From the NCBI GenBank assembly GCA_009760855.2, contig WPIO01000199.1, positions 250,001 to 314,000 of the forward strand: DNA of 64,000 nt, in the 5' to 3' direction. The notes under the pieces are model-generated. The model saw only the letters and a list, made by a program, of their open reading frames with translations, did no database searches and was not told where the DNA came from. This DNA comes from Cristatella mucedo (taxonomy: Eukaryota; Bryozoa; Phylactolaemata; Cristatellidae). Made by a program: the position numbers and the translations under genes. This document shows positions 13,435 through 25,189 of this stretch, in pieces. Position 1 is the first letter of the stretch. The number at the start of each line of letters is the position of its first letter.

Positions 13435-13950
13435 GGGATCAATGTTAACAGTGCAAAGCTCTTAAACTGACCCACAAGGCCACCATGGCTTGTCTCCTCC
13501 GTCCCACATCGAACTGCTACACTGGGCTCAGCCTCCTCATGCCCTCAGTTCCTGTTTGGACAATAAACTAGTAGTTTCATTCCACTAGTTACCGGCCCAT
13601 TGGCGACAGAAGCGTTGGCTCTGCAGGTCTTAAACAGATAAACTATCTTCCACGATTCTTAGGCGACGACAACTACTCTAATGTGACCTACCATGACACA
13701 CCCCTTCTAGCAGTCATGAGCTGCTACGTCCATGCAACTCACCACCTCTACTGCTCTACTGACTCTGCTACACTTCTTACTTTTTCTTTGTTGCATGAGA
13801 TGAAGTCTGTTGGCTACCGAATGCGCCCCGAAAGGCACTTATGCCGTAAGTGTTGCAAAGGAGACTCTTCTGCATGACACCCACATAGTCGTTGCGGGTT
13901 TGCGGAGTTACAAACGGAGATATGCTTTATTACATTACCAAAAGTCCCTT
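13435..13950 (+). mobile_element. L2-B LINE 3' fragment
   Basis: The C-terminal end of the L2-B protein is visible. Reading frame 13683-13877 gives CSTDSATLLTFSLLHEMKSV, which parallels CSCDSATLPTFSLLREAKSV in the copy at 52925-54100. Upstream, GACCCACAAGGCCACCATGG and CCACATCGAACTGCTACACTG match the same copy's C-terminal region. After the stop, CACCCACATAG...GGAGTTACAAACGGAGATA leads into TTATTACATTACC, the degenerate family tail. It is 5'-truncated and has lost its frame in the first half. Confidence 0.8.
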
Positions 13951-16900
13951 CGCAGTTTTAATACTTAAAATCAATGTTGCACGCGACCACCTTGCTTCGC
14001 TTATCGCTACCTGAATTTGTTTAGACTTTACACTTTAGGTTTCTCAAGCAATTTATGGCATCTGAAATTGTAGCCTTTGTTGAAATATGTTACTTTGCTT
14101 TAGTTTGATTACTCTGCCAAGTGATATTTACTGAGCGCCCTAACTGTCCCATTTTCTGAAAATGCATATCGACGCCTTAAGTAATGATTAGTAAAAGAGA
14201 GTTAAAGCAATTACAATAACAAAAGCCTAGTGCTATTACTTCCTATTTTTATAACACCCACTTTGCCTTGTTATATCACTGAATAGGCTCTCCTTCTTTG
14301 CAGCTGTATCAATATATTGAATAAACCTATTATTATAGTATTGTATGCAACTCGGTGAAAATGGAATAAGCATCCGCCATTTGGAAAAACTCAGATATTT
14401 GAAGTTATTTTTAGTTTTCTTATATGGTCCAATGCCTATTCACTTAACCAAACAATTACAATTGCCTGCCATTTCATTTCACATTGAAGTCAAGGCGTTC
14501 TAGAGAGTTGGCATATTTGATCAGTACGTCACCACGGCCTTCGCTTCCCTGTTCACAATCTCATGTGTCTTACGGAACGTTGCCAGAGATATTAGGAAAA
14601 CTAATAAAGGGATGAAAGATGCATATTATGAGTAGTCAACTAAGTTAAAAATCTTATCTAAACAAATCAATTTTAATTATCCCACATTTTTGCAGCTGAA
14701 ATCTGAACTACTGTACCACATCTTTCCTTGATGCACCTATGTAATGCCCACATTTAATACCTCGAAGACGTAAATCGCTGGTAAGACGCTCAGTAGAGCA
14801 GAAACCTGATAACAAAATTGAACGTAGGAACTCTGAGGTGCTATGCTACAAGCTGCCATATGGATGTTTCAGGCGACCGATTCTCACACCAACGTGATGC
14901 AGCCCAATGAATCAGCTCAGCCTATTAACTTTATTTAGTGAGTATAGTAGGTGAGGGTAGAGAGTTGCTGCTGCAATCATTTTAAGTAAACAAGGTTCGA
15001 GTTTGGGCTGCATGATCCTTTTGTTCAGTGCCATAGTAGCTTTAATATTGGGGATTAAGACCATACTTCAGTACATGTCTGATCACGTCAGCTACGGTCT
15101 CTAGTATAACGAGGACCCACGAGATAATGGCTAGACATTACTTGTGCATTCAATTGTATCCACTATAAAACTTCATAGAAAAAACTGCTCCTTCAAATAA
15201 TTTACAATGCGAACGAATATTAAAGTAGTGTTTCTTAGCAGCCAATTACATGCAATCGGTAATCGATGAACATATTAAGTGAACTCAGCTTTTCTTTGCA
15301 ATAAACCGTTTTCTAGGAGTCTCTCACTGCCTTTTCATGCAAACCCGACAAGTCAGCAGTTTTAAGTAGCTTGCGACAAGCATGTATTCTACCATCTATT
15401 CCAGCGCTCAATATAGCATGGATCTGCCCCAAATAACCATCAGCCAGTCTATGCGTGTCAACACCATTAGGATCCTGCAGTTTCTGCTTCAGCTGTGCTA
15501 GCTTTGTTTGAATACACAGCGATTCAAAAACCAGTAAAGCAAATTGAGAGAATGAATATTGTAATTACTATTTAGAAGTTTATGGGCCCATGTTAACAAC
15601 AATTGTTCATCGTTTCTTGAATTAAAGTGCTTGCAGCATTTGCAGGTATTGACTCGTAGAATCAGGAAGCCACAACAACACTATCAACATTGCAATTTGC
15701 TACAAGGTTTGAGAAATCTGCCAAGGAGCAAAAGTCAGTTCGTAAATTTTTGCAGTAGCTTCGCTGCTACTACTACTATGGATCACACCGGAACAGCCAT
15801 TTGTCATTGCCGACATCTTTCTTTCTGCCACTTCCACAGACCATCCTTATGGATCTTGCTTTGCTGATGTAGGGTGCAGTTGCATCCACTACTATTCAGT
15901 GCATTTGGCATATTTCTCAGTCCTTATGGTCAATACCAATTCAGCATTGTCATATTTGATGTCTTCTCGTGAAGCCAAATCAGACGGACGAATCTTAATG
16001 TGAAGTGACCCACTTAGGGGTATCAAACTAGCTGCAATCTAGTATTTACACATCTACCAGTATTTATTTATACTGCCAATATACCGTACTCAATCTGTTT
16101 CGGTTACCCCAAGCATCTCGTCTATTACCAACTGAGAGCAGCCCTAAGTTCTTCACGACTGCATCAATTTTCCTAGGTCAGTACTTCTTTATATCACTGT
16201 GCCAGAAATCGACAATTTACGTTTGCTGGCCTAGGGACAGTTCAGTTTATCGATGTGGTCTATTAAAAATAATGAATTTCTGGTGTGGTGTACTTTAAAA
16301 AGACCATACTTTGAGAAAGGATAACATAAGTATTCGCCAATTATCCGGATCTTAGCGATTAAATTAGGAGCATTGAGGTTTCTTACTTCAATTACTAATA
16401 GCCTAAAACTTCGGAAAGAGCTTTAGAGACAAACTATAGTCAATTTGTGCTGCTTTTGCGGGTTTTGCATGCTCGCATTTGGAACGGTCGGTGGCGTCTG
16501 CAGAAAGGTGAGTTCATGTTACATTTTCATTTGGTTTATAAAAAGGGTCAACTGCCGAGAATGAAGCGTACTTTTTGTATTCTTTAAAGCACGAAAGAGA
16601 CTTAAGTGTGACGTACAGGTGACCATATTTATTTCGTGGTTAACACCGTGTGGAATCTTCCAAAGCAGAAGCCTCTGACAAAAAAGCTTCGATCAAGGAA
16701 AAAGAAGATAAAGGCCTACGCATTTTATATTAACACCTAATTCAGGGCTGTCATAGCAGTTTAAGCAAGCCAGCACACCTCCTAGGCCCCACTTCAGGAT
16801 CCCTTAACGATGTACTTTTTAAAGATGTTAAGTGAAGCTACCGGAGGCATTCGTTGTATTCTAGATTCAGACTCAAGATCGTTTTTTTTATCTGCACTAT

Positions 16901-18242
16901 AATTCCGCTCCTTCCAATCAAGAATGAAGAACAGAAGTCTGTTACCGGTCACTACAAACGAGATAACCTGTAAATAATTTTCTTGTGCAGAAGTAAAAGC
17001 GTTTAGCCGATAATGTTGTAATCCGGCTGTAGCCTTTAATTGATTGTTTGTAGATTCTGATAAGCAATTCCTTTCTTTTTTCTGTCAATCAATCAAATGG
17101 TAGCTGCACGTGGTCTTTAAGTTTGACCTGAAAAGGGAACGATCATTTTCACTAAAACCAGTAAATGTAACCATTTTTCCCTCACTAATAGATTGCTGTA
17201 ATACTTCTATCAGAACAAAAGTCCTGCTACAAGTGACCCTTACCAATTGTTCTTCACTGTTATCAAGCTGGCTCTTAGCATGGCATTTCTAGCTAATAGT
17301 TTGCATAAGCCGCTAAACAATGTCGGTTTCAGGATGCTATACATCAGTTATCGTGAAAATAGAACTACTGCCAGCACCAATTTCTTTCGCTGAGTATGGC
17401 TTTAAAGACTTCAACGTTATATAATTTGAGTATGCGGACTGTAAATACCAGCCGTCTCTAGTCCGTATGTGCCTCACTCGTTCTGTCATGAAGCCAGACT
17501 AATGCAATAGGTCCAAAAAACACACATCGGGCAAGGTCTTTTGCCATACTCCATCTGGTGAACTGCTTATCTCAAACCGCACTCACTCACAATGATAAAC
17601 ATTAAAACCCACACCTAAGAACAAGATAACCCAAGTAAAACTCATTAACAGCACATATGATCAAGTAAAACACTGCATTATACTCTTTTGCATATTTGAT
17701 GTGGTAGAGCTACACTTCATCATTCACTGAATTCCAATGGCAAAATAGAAATTGACTCCAGAAGGATTTTTTGTAGGCAACCAAAAAAATTTCTGCGTAT
17801 TGAGATTATTAACTAAATTTGAACTGAAATAAAGTAAGAAGAGAATTCAAGACGCATGCCTTTGCATAAGTTAAATTGTAATTAGGAATGTGCTCTCTCT
17901 GAAATCTCACGTGATAGGTATGGTTTGTTATGAATGCAACTATGGTGATTCCAATATAATCTAATTGTGAGTTAGAAGGCTATTCAGCAAACAAAGCAGC
18001 CGATTACTTTATGTGTATCAATCTGACCATATGCAGGTGTACCTAGGGCTCAGCTGCTGAGATTTATCGTCCTAATAATTAGTCTAGCCGAAAACTTTGT
18101 GCAACAAGCTGACTACACGCTACATACGAAACTCGACGTTGGGTCTATACACTACTTTGTTAACGTACTATCAGTTCAGATCCTAAGGCTATTGGCGATT
18201 CCACAGCTGTCGTGGTATTATTCTCGTGGAAACAAGCTTTAT
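13951..18242. other. Unassigned sequence, ~4.3 kb
   Basis: This is the longest stretch without an assignment in the left half. Open frames are short (78 codons at 15631, 60 at 17110) and show no domain. I found no internal direct repeat longer than a few tens of bases by eye and no match to the L2 families. Confidence 0.35.
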
Positions 18243-18660
18243 ATATCGTTTGGATGACTTTAACCGGCAATATACAGAAAAAGTGTTCATGGTGACGGAT
18301 TCATGCAAAATTATTGCAAGGCGTCGGCTTGGCCCTGGAACTAATTGTCTCGTTAGCTACCGACAGAACACAGGCCAAGAAAACTAAGCTAAGGAAAATA
18401 TCATGTCTGTGTTAGAGCCATTTAAGTGATTCCAGGAAACATTATCACCTGGTAGTTATTGGAAAGGGTAGCAAAAAAATCTCGCACGCATAACAATTAC
18501 GCCCATATCTAGGGCTCACATCAAATTCAAGTGTTTTACTAGCTCCTATGCTCTGGCAGTGCTGGCTGCTGCCGTGCTCGAAGATTCTACTGGAAGTGGT
18601 CCAGGGCGTAAGCCAGACCTGAACAAATTATGGATTTTTATCTGCAAATCAGGTTTATTA
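18243..18660 (+). repeat. ~418-bp inverted repeat G, left arm
   Basis: The reverse complement of 19375-19793 matches this arm over its full length at roughly 90% identity. Landmarks are ATCGTTTGGATGACTTTA, CTAATTGTCTCGTTAGCTAC, AAGTGATTCCAGGAAACATT and CGAAGATTCTACTGGAAGTGG. The arm ends with CAGGTTTATTA at 18660, where the 3' part of an L2-A starts at the next base. No protein is encoded. It is probably a short non-autonomous element of unknown class. Confidence 0.9.
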
Positions 18661-18945
18661 CACGACATCCCCTGACATTGCCACATTTTAAACGAAACTA
18701 AAACGAACCTATTTATGACAACACTTAGGATGTCCCTGTGATGCGTCCTTTATTTGCTTAGGCGTACTGACACTGTGCAAGCTGACTCTGTGCATGCCAT
18801 CCTTAGCCATGTAATTCATGTTGTTTATCAAGGACGATACCACTCATCATTCGATCGTGTTTCATCTGCAGCAACTGTGAAGCACATGCAAGAGATTGAG
18901 TAGTACCAGGGTGTTTTATCAAGTGTATGATTATTATTATTATTA
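18661..18945 (+). mobile_element. L2-A LINE 3' end, separated from its 5' half
   Basis: It starts at CACGACATCCCCTGACATTG (family GTCAGAACATCCCCTGACTT). It continues through the 3' UTR (GTACTGACACTGTGCAAGCTG) and GTGAAGCACATGCAAGAGATTG to an (ATT)n tail at 18928-18945. This is exactly the part missing from the minus-strand L2-A fragment at 19800-20165, which stops just before this point in the element. Confidence 0.85.
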
Positions 18946-19374
18946 AAATATGGCAAAGCATATTAAAGATTATAAGAAACGATCATAGATACGCCTGATC
19001 ATAACTAACACATCACTAGGTGAAAGTGGGGTTCGTTAAGCTCTAAAGTAGCCTGTAAGGGTTAAAAAATTCACAACCCAGGTCGTAGCTTTAGTAACCT
19101 ATCGTAGGCACTTGTTAGCCACTGGGCGTTCCAGTGATAGTTTTTATTCTTCAACGGAAGCTTTATAAATTAGGTGTTAAATCATGTGAACCCTACAGTT
19201 TGACCACCACGCAAATCAGAAAAGAAATGCTGCTATTTTAAAGTTTAAGACGAATCGCTGTGGGCACTATCCGTAAATCATGAATTCGCAGCAGTCTCAC
19301 GAGCTGAGTTTGAAATTGAAGCCACCTATTAATTTATTTATCTCAGAACCCTGAATTAATTTGGTAACCATACC
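18946..19374. other. Unassigned loop between inverted repeats
   Basis: About 430 bp of AT-rich DNA inside the inverted-repeat pair. No recognised element. Confidence 0.4.
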
Positions 19375-19793
19375 TAATAAACCTGATATGCAGATGAAAA
19401 TCCATAATTTTTCAGAACTGGCTTACTGGGTACCACTTCCAGTAGAATCTTCGAGTACGGCAGCAGCCAGTACTGCCAGACCATAGGAGCTCGTAAAAAA
19501 TTTGAACTTGATGTGATCCCTAGCCATGGGTGTAATTGTTAAATGCTTGCGAGATTTTTTTTGCTCCTCTTTTCACTCACTGCCAGGTGATAATGTTTCC
19601 TGGAATCACTTAAATGGCTCTACCCCAGACATGATGTTTTCCTTTGTTAACTTGTCTTGGCCTGTGTTCCATCGGTAGCTAACGAGACAATTAGTTCGAG
19701 GGGCATGCCGACGCCTTGCAATCATTTTGCATGAATCCGTCCTCACGAACATTTTTCTTCTGTATATTGCCGGATAAAGTCATCCAAACGATA
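19375..19793 (-). repeat. ~418-bp inverted repeat G, right arm
   Basis: Reverse-complement partner of 18243-18660. On its outer side it abuts the L2-A fragment whose coding sequence breaks off between the GTGCATTTAGTTCATATGCT-equivalent region and the CATCCCCTGAC-equivalent region. Confidence 0.9.
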
Positions 19794-19799
19794 CATTAA

Positions 19800-20165
19800 C
19801 CTTGATTCGACAGTGAGTTCCGAGCTTTGGGAGCCTAGGAACTAAGTGTACAGTCTCCAAAGGATTTGAGGTTTGTAGGAGGTATTGGTAAACAGTTAGA
19901 TTCCAAAAAGCTGGTGGTACAATGCTTTGCCAGGTGGGCGAATAGATCTGATAGATAAGCTGGAGCCAAATAATGAAGGTATTCAAAATTAAGCAGCACA
20001 GTCCTGACGTCGATCCGTTGATCTACTGGTAAACAGTGCAGGTCAGCTAGAAGTGGTGTGATGTGGCAACTGAGCCGTTCACGACAGACAGGCATAGCTG
20101 CAGAGTTGTGCACCAGCTTTAAGCACCTGATTGCACATACCGGTAGGCTAGAAAGCAGTGTTACA
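19800..20165 (-). mobile_element. L2-A LINE C-terminal fragment (5' half of a split copy)
   Basis: On the minus strand the frame 19835-20113 reads LLADLHCLPVDQRIDVRTV and YLAPAYLSDLFAHLAKHCTT, matching family LLADLHWLPVKQRIDFKVLS and DILPHQAKHRTT. The L2 sequence ends near 19800-19812, at the family's GGAACTCCCT position, and arm G follows. The rest of the element is found in opposite orientation at 18661-18945. Confidence 0.85.
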
Positions 20166-20429
20166 AATTTCCGTTACTAAAGTCCATGAATTAAGGGGAA
20201 CTAAAAGCAAAGCTTACCTACCAGTTTGGATTTATTTGCTCATTCATGTCTTAAACGGTTCAGCTCATACTCGGTTCAAGCATTGCAGCGAACCTCTCTC
20301 ACTTGATATTATTAATTACAATAACCGATTGGTATAACCTTCAGATAAATTAGTATCTATCAAGGCAGTTGACCTATGCTGCAAAAAAGGCATTACCAGT
20401 GTTTTATGGTAGCATCCACGAGCAGCAGG
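20166..20429. other. Unassigned sequence
   Basis: No recognised feature in this short interval. Confidence 0.4.
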
Positions 20430-21070
20430 CATAGTAAAAGCAGGTACATGCACACGAGAGACGAATCACGAAGACCTACTAAATTCTGTAATTAAATGTG
20501 CGTCTCAAGCTTATTTATATTTTATCATGTCAAGGGACGTTGTGACACACTTCAGGGTGAATTCCTGGCTTTGGGAGCATGGAAACTATAGGACCGATCC
20601 CCAAAGGTTTTGAGGTTCATAAGAGTTATGGTTTAACAATTGGAGTCAGATAAGTGTATTTTACTAGAAAACGCCTTGGTAGCAGCTCGTATAGCTTAGC
20701 TATAGCCAGAGAATGAAAGGATATAAAAGTGAATGAAAAATTGTTTAAAGTCGATGCATTTTGGGAGCAAGTCGCTTCGGCGAGAAGCATGGAATGTGGC
20801 AATTGGAAAGCTCAAGACAGATAAGCCTAGCTTCAAAGCTTAGCACCAACTATAAGCTCCTGATAGCACAGGCCGATAGATCAGCAGACTGTGAGTTACA
20901 GAAGTCTAGACGAGATATAAAAAATGCACGAAGTAATATAGATATGGTATCATTTTCTAAACAAGTGTGAATTTCATCAACTTTATATACATTAATGTAG
21001 GCAGGTATGATTGCTAAGTTAATATCTTAATGAGGTAACGTTAAGTTCGGCTCATTTCAGGACTGTCTGG
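20430..21070 (-). mobile_element. L2-A LINE fragment, old
   Basis: Read on the minus strand, this matches the family from the thumb region to the 3' UTR. Plus-strand landmarks are GACGAATCACGAAGACCTACTAAATTCTG (family GACGAATCACAAGGACCCACTAAATGCTG), then GGGAGCATGGAAACTATAGG, TCCCCAAAGGTTTTGAGGTT, and AAGTCTAGACGAGATATAAAAAATGC. It is heavily diverged and has no open frame of note. Confidence 0.75.
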
Positions 21071-21929
21071 ACAATTTCAATTTGGTCCCGTGCGTTTATC
21101 ATATTAAAAACGTTGGTGGTTGGTATGATTAGTGCGTTAATTAACCCATATTTGGTGATTAAGGCTGTCGGCCCCATCGAACTTGTGGTGTGTTGCTGAC
21201 CCTATCGGATCATGGCTCGGTCTCGTTTACTGTTCCTGCTCGGTTGTGCGGGCATGTTGTGTGGAAATTGTCCAGCGTGGTAATTAAACGAACATTGACG
21301 AAGACAAATCTTTGAAATCTGTACGCGATGCAGTCTTCCTGATCTGCACCCATATTTGAACAACAGTCTCGGTATCTTAACTGAAGTAGTGCACATGACA
21401 CCTAGGAGTGCACTTGACAAGCATGCTCTCGTATGCATAGTCGTAAAGATTCATTTAAATTTACAAACAACTTCAAAATATGTGCCGTGCTGTGTGCAGG
21501 CTCAAACGTTGTTTTAAGAAATCGTGATCTGATACACATCTTTATCAATTTAAATTTCTTCCTTTGAGTTAACAGCCGGAAGCTTACAAAGCCAGGGCTT
21601 CTTTAGAACTAGTAGAACATTTACTGGCCATGCTGAGTGGTCAGTCTCCCTAAATATTAGCGGCTCAGCCTAAACGTTTTCAGCGTTCTTTATTGAAAAA
21701 ATTGTGTACACCCATGCCTCCTTAAAGCATCCTCGAGTAAAGTAATTGATGAATCGCAACCTGTGACCTCACTTAAAATATCTCCGAGGTTCTTGCATTC
21801 AGTGTAACTACCTTAATCACGGTATACTAAAAATAGCTCATCGTCTAAAGAACCAATGTCATCGTCTCTGGGTTCTTCTCTGGCAGACCAACTTAGCCTT
21901 GCCAAAACCGCGGTTGGTAATGCTTCTTT
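21071..21929. other. Unassigned sequence
   Basis: No recognised repeat. Minus-strand frames at 21202-21438 show no domain. Confidence 0.35.
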
Positions 21930-22980
21930 GGTAAAAAAGGTCGTACCAAAGTCCTTTAAATTGGCAATTGTTAGACCGATACTTAAAAAGCCTCAATTAT
22001 ATACGGGTAGCTTGCAAAATATACTATAGCTATATTTCTCATATTTCTTGTTTTTCAATGATTATTAAAACATGGTTGCTAAGCATAAGGCAGCCCATAT
22101 TGATTAGAATAAAAAGTCGGAAAGATTACAGTCAGGGTTAAAATATCAGCACTACACTGAAACTGTTTCTTCCGTGCTACCGTTTTCCGTATTAATGACA
22201 TTTAATGTTGCAACGACGACATGAATTCCACTACCCTGCATCTGCTAGATCGGTCAGCTACCTTCAATACCATTTCAAACGATTTCCTACTTGAACGATT
22301 GAGAAAAACGATTGGTTTGGCAGACGAGGCACTGGCATGGTGCAAATCGTACTTGTCGGATAGTAGGCAATCCATGTCGTGTGGGGGTCAGGACACACCC
22401 ACGGGAATGGTCGCCTGTGAAGTCCATCAAGGGTATGTCCTTGGTTCTTAGCTGTTCTCCATTTATACTCAAAACTTGGTAAAAGTTAATAAAAACACTG
22501 TAAGAGGCTATCACTTTTATGCTGACAACTGCCTGATGTATCAGCCATTCACTTGGTTTAGAATCTGCTGCAGCAACTGATAAACATGATGCTGTCCTTG
22601 CCGTCATTCGATAGAGGATGACGAAAAATTTCTTGAAAGTAAGCCAAGATGCAATTGCACTGCTGCTCTTCTGACTCTAGCTCGAGGCTGGATTAGAAGG
22701 TTGTGCTCTTCTACAAGGTGATTTTGTCGTGCGACCCTCACCACTTGCTCACAATTGAGGTGTCGTTTTCGACACCTGCATAACTTCTACAAGCTTCATT
22801 CAGAATACTGCTTCTACAGTTAGACATTTGATATTAGAAGCTCCCTTCCACTATGTCTTGCAAAATAATAAACTAGCTTTTTAGTTCTGTATCGGCTTGA
22901 TTATTGTAGTTCTCTTTTGGCTGGGCTACCTAAAAAAGCCACTAGGCCATGGCAGACGGCAATGAATTATCAATCCTCAT
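21930..22980 (+). mobile_element. L2-B-like LINE RT fragment
   Basis: This reverse transcriptase differs from L2-A. In order I see FKLAIVRPILKKP (family pattern VRPLLKKP), a broken NYRPISN region, SGLKYQHYTETVSSVL (fingers), then LLDRSATFNTISNDFLLERL (palm block with the first catalytic Asp region, LDLSAAFDT in the family). GYVLGS*LFSIYT follows, then YHFYADNCLMYQ, where the second catalytic Asp of YADD is Asn. Downstream are MTKNFLKVSQDAIALLLF and VSRLDYCSSLLAGLPKKATR, which resembles SRLDYCNSLLAGLPKIPVRP of the L2-B copy at 52925-54100; hence the family call. It carries stops, frameshifts and a probable 3' truncation where an L2-A fragment begins near 22985. Confidence 0.78.
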
Positions 22981-22984
22981 TCTG

Positions 22985-24545
22985 ACCTGTCATCTTTCGT
23001 ACACTAGCTGGAATGCTCGACAAGTTTGCAACTACGACAGAGTACAAACTGAGTGCCCTCGCCGAAATGGCCTATGGTTTACCAAACACATTGTAGTAGC
23101 TAGGGTCTAGTTCGCAAACGTTAGGAAAAGCATTTGCAACATCAGGACTGACTTCCATTGACAGGCATACAAGGGCAACCGTTGGATTGTACAAATTTAT
23201 TGTAGCAAACGCCAAGTCTAGCTTCACTTACAACAGTGTTGAATAAAGTTTGCACAATCCGAAAAGGCTGAGGTATACGATCGACTATCTCCTCAACTGA
23301 TCCTGTTCAGCTCCTTACCTAGTTATCCCTGTGATGATCTAGCAGATCGCTTGTCTAGCTTTTTTGTCAGCAAGGCTATGACGAAAACATTCCGCTGGAA
23401 TCTCGACCCTCTATTTTTCATTGAGCAGTTCAAAAATTAAATTTAAGCCGGCCACTGGAGACGTCTTCCTGATGATTATATCCCAATCAACGAAGACAAC
23501 TAAACCACTAGATTATTTTCCCACTCTCCTTCGTAGCCCAGACCTGCTGCTGCCATGCGTCAATAGAATCCCAAAAATGTTATTAGTTTCAGGTTACGTC
23601 CTATCACCTTGGACTTACACCGTTCCAATAAAAGACACGGCCAGTCATGGATGACCATCTGAATTCACGTTGAAAATTCCAACCCTTGCTTCAAAGTTTC
23701 AGACTAAGTTTAAAGCTCGTCACCCCAAACAGACAGCATTTCTTCGGTTGTATGATGCCCTGCATAGGAGTTTCCTTAGCGAACACGGAAAGTGCCTAGA
23801 AATGTATTTAGACAAGTATATCGCACCCAAATGAGTACATGTATTTGTGAAATCTCGTCTTGACTGCTGTACCTCTATGCGTGCTGGTTTACCTGCCTGC
23901 ACAATCAGGAGTTTAGTTATAGTAAACCTCTGCAGCTAAACTCATTTGTCATGTGCATTGCAAGTGCTATGTTGCACCACATCTCCTCGACCTGCACTGG
24001 CTTACAGTCAAGGACGACGTCGACTTCAAGGTTCTGCCACTCACTTGTAGCTCACTTCATTATCTTATTCGAGCATATCTATCACAACTACTCCCTAAAA
24101 AGCGAAGAATCCCTAACCAGTCATTCTGTCTGAAATAGTTCTGTCATATCTCCCAGAAACCGAAAATATGCAGGTAACTATGTTCAACTATTTGAGACCG
24201 TGCCTTTAGTTTTTATACTCCGAAAGCCTGGAAATCGATACGGAAGTATGTCACGAGGTCTCTGATATGACGAAATTTAAAAGAAGCTTAGAAGGCATCA
24301 TTTTATTACATTTTTGAGTGAGTCTTCATGATTCGTCCTTCGCGTGCACGTACACTTGACAGGTACTTTACACTATGCCTGCTGCATGCAAATGTTACCG
24401 TAAAACATTTGGTAATTCTTTACATACAACAACAATAAAGTGCCTAGGAACATATTCTGTGGTCCGAGGGGCCAAATTATTTTATTAGTATTACTATATT
24501 GCGTTTTCTAAGGGTGCTATAGCAAATGTAATATTATTATCAGCA
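22985..24545 (+). mobile_element. L2-A LINE fragment with RT core deleted
   Basis: It starts in the end of the endonuclease domain (GMLDKFATTTEYKLS) and continues through the linker (NAKSSFTYNSVE; CTCCTTACCTAGTTATCCCTG). It then covers the proline-rich region before RT and the fingers (KFKARHPKQTAFLRLYDALH). At about 23800-23830 it jumps to the thumb (VKSRLDCCTSMRAGLPACTI), so the whole palm is missing. The C-terminal part (HLLDLHWLTVKDDVDFKVLP) and 3' UTR follow. The AAAGTGCCTAGG motif is at 24437 and remnants of an ATT tail lie at about 24525-24540. All frames are broken. Confidence 0.78.
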
Positions 24546-25189
24546 ACATGCTAATCAATCGTGGCAGTATTTCTGACGGACTACACTGAGGCATAATCTA
24601 TTTTATTGCCAGACAGATAATGCTAAATGTGTAGGTAATAAACCTAGCGAAAAGAGGATTTGAAATATTGAGCAGGCCCACTATTTACTTCAACAAATAG
24701 AGATTTTACACCCACCGTCAGGCTGCTGTATGTCATTCCTTGCATTTTTCTGGAGGTGTTGTGCCACTGGATTGCCTGCACTTTCTATACCTGGAGCAGA
24801 AAAAAAACTGTATGGTTGATTTCACACTCCAAATGACCTTCGTCCTGCTCTCTCAAAAGCCTAGGTTTATGACTACTGCTGCTGTTTTCGTGCTATGAAT
24901 TGAACAAACTCTGCTTAGTAAAATCGCTAGCATTATTACTTGTAAGACTACATTCAGCACTGAACAGAGCAACGACAGGTGGATGTCGGCGGATCCTTAA
25001 AAAATCGGTTGAAAGGCACAGGGTATGATCACAAGTTATTCTCCAATAACATACGACGTATCATCGGACGAAACAACTAAATCACGCTGTGACATATTCG
25101 CTTCAGAGCCAATGAAGGTATTTAACAAAAAATGAACACTAGGGAGAGAGTGAAAATCCCATCGACAGGGGATCTCTCAAGCAGCTAGA
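24546..25189. other. Unassigned sequence
   Basis: No clear match. It may hide highly diverged LINE sequence leading into the fragment at 25190, but I cannot support that. Confidence 0.35.
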
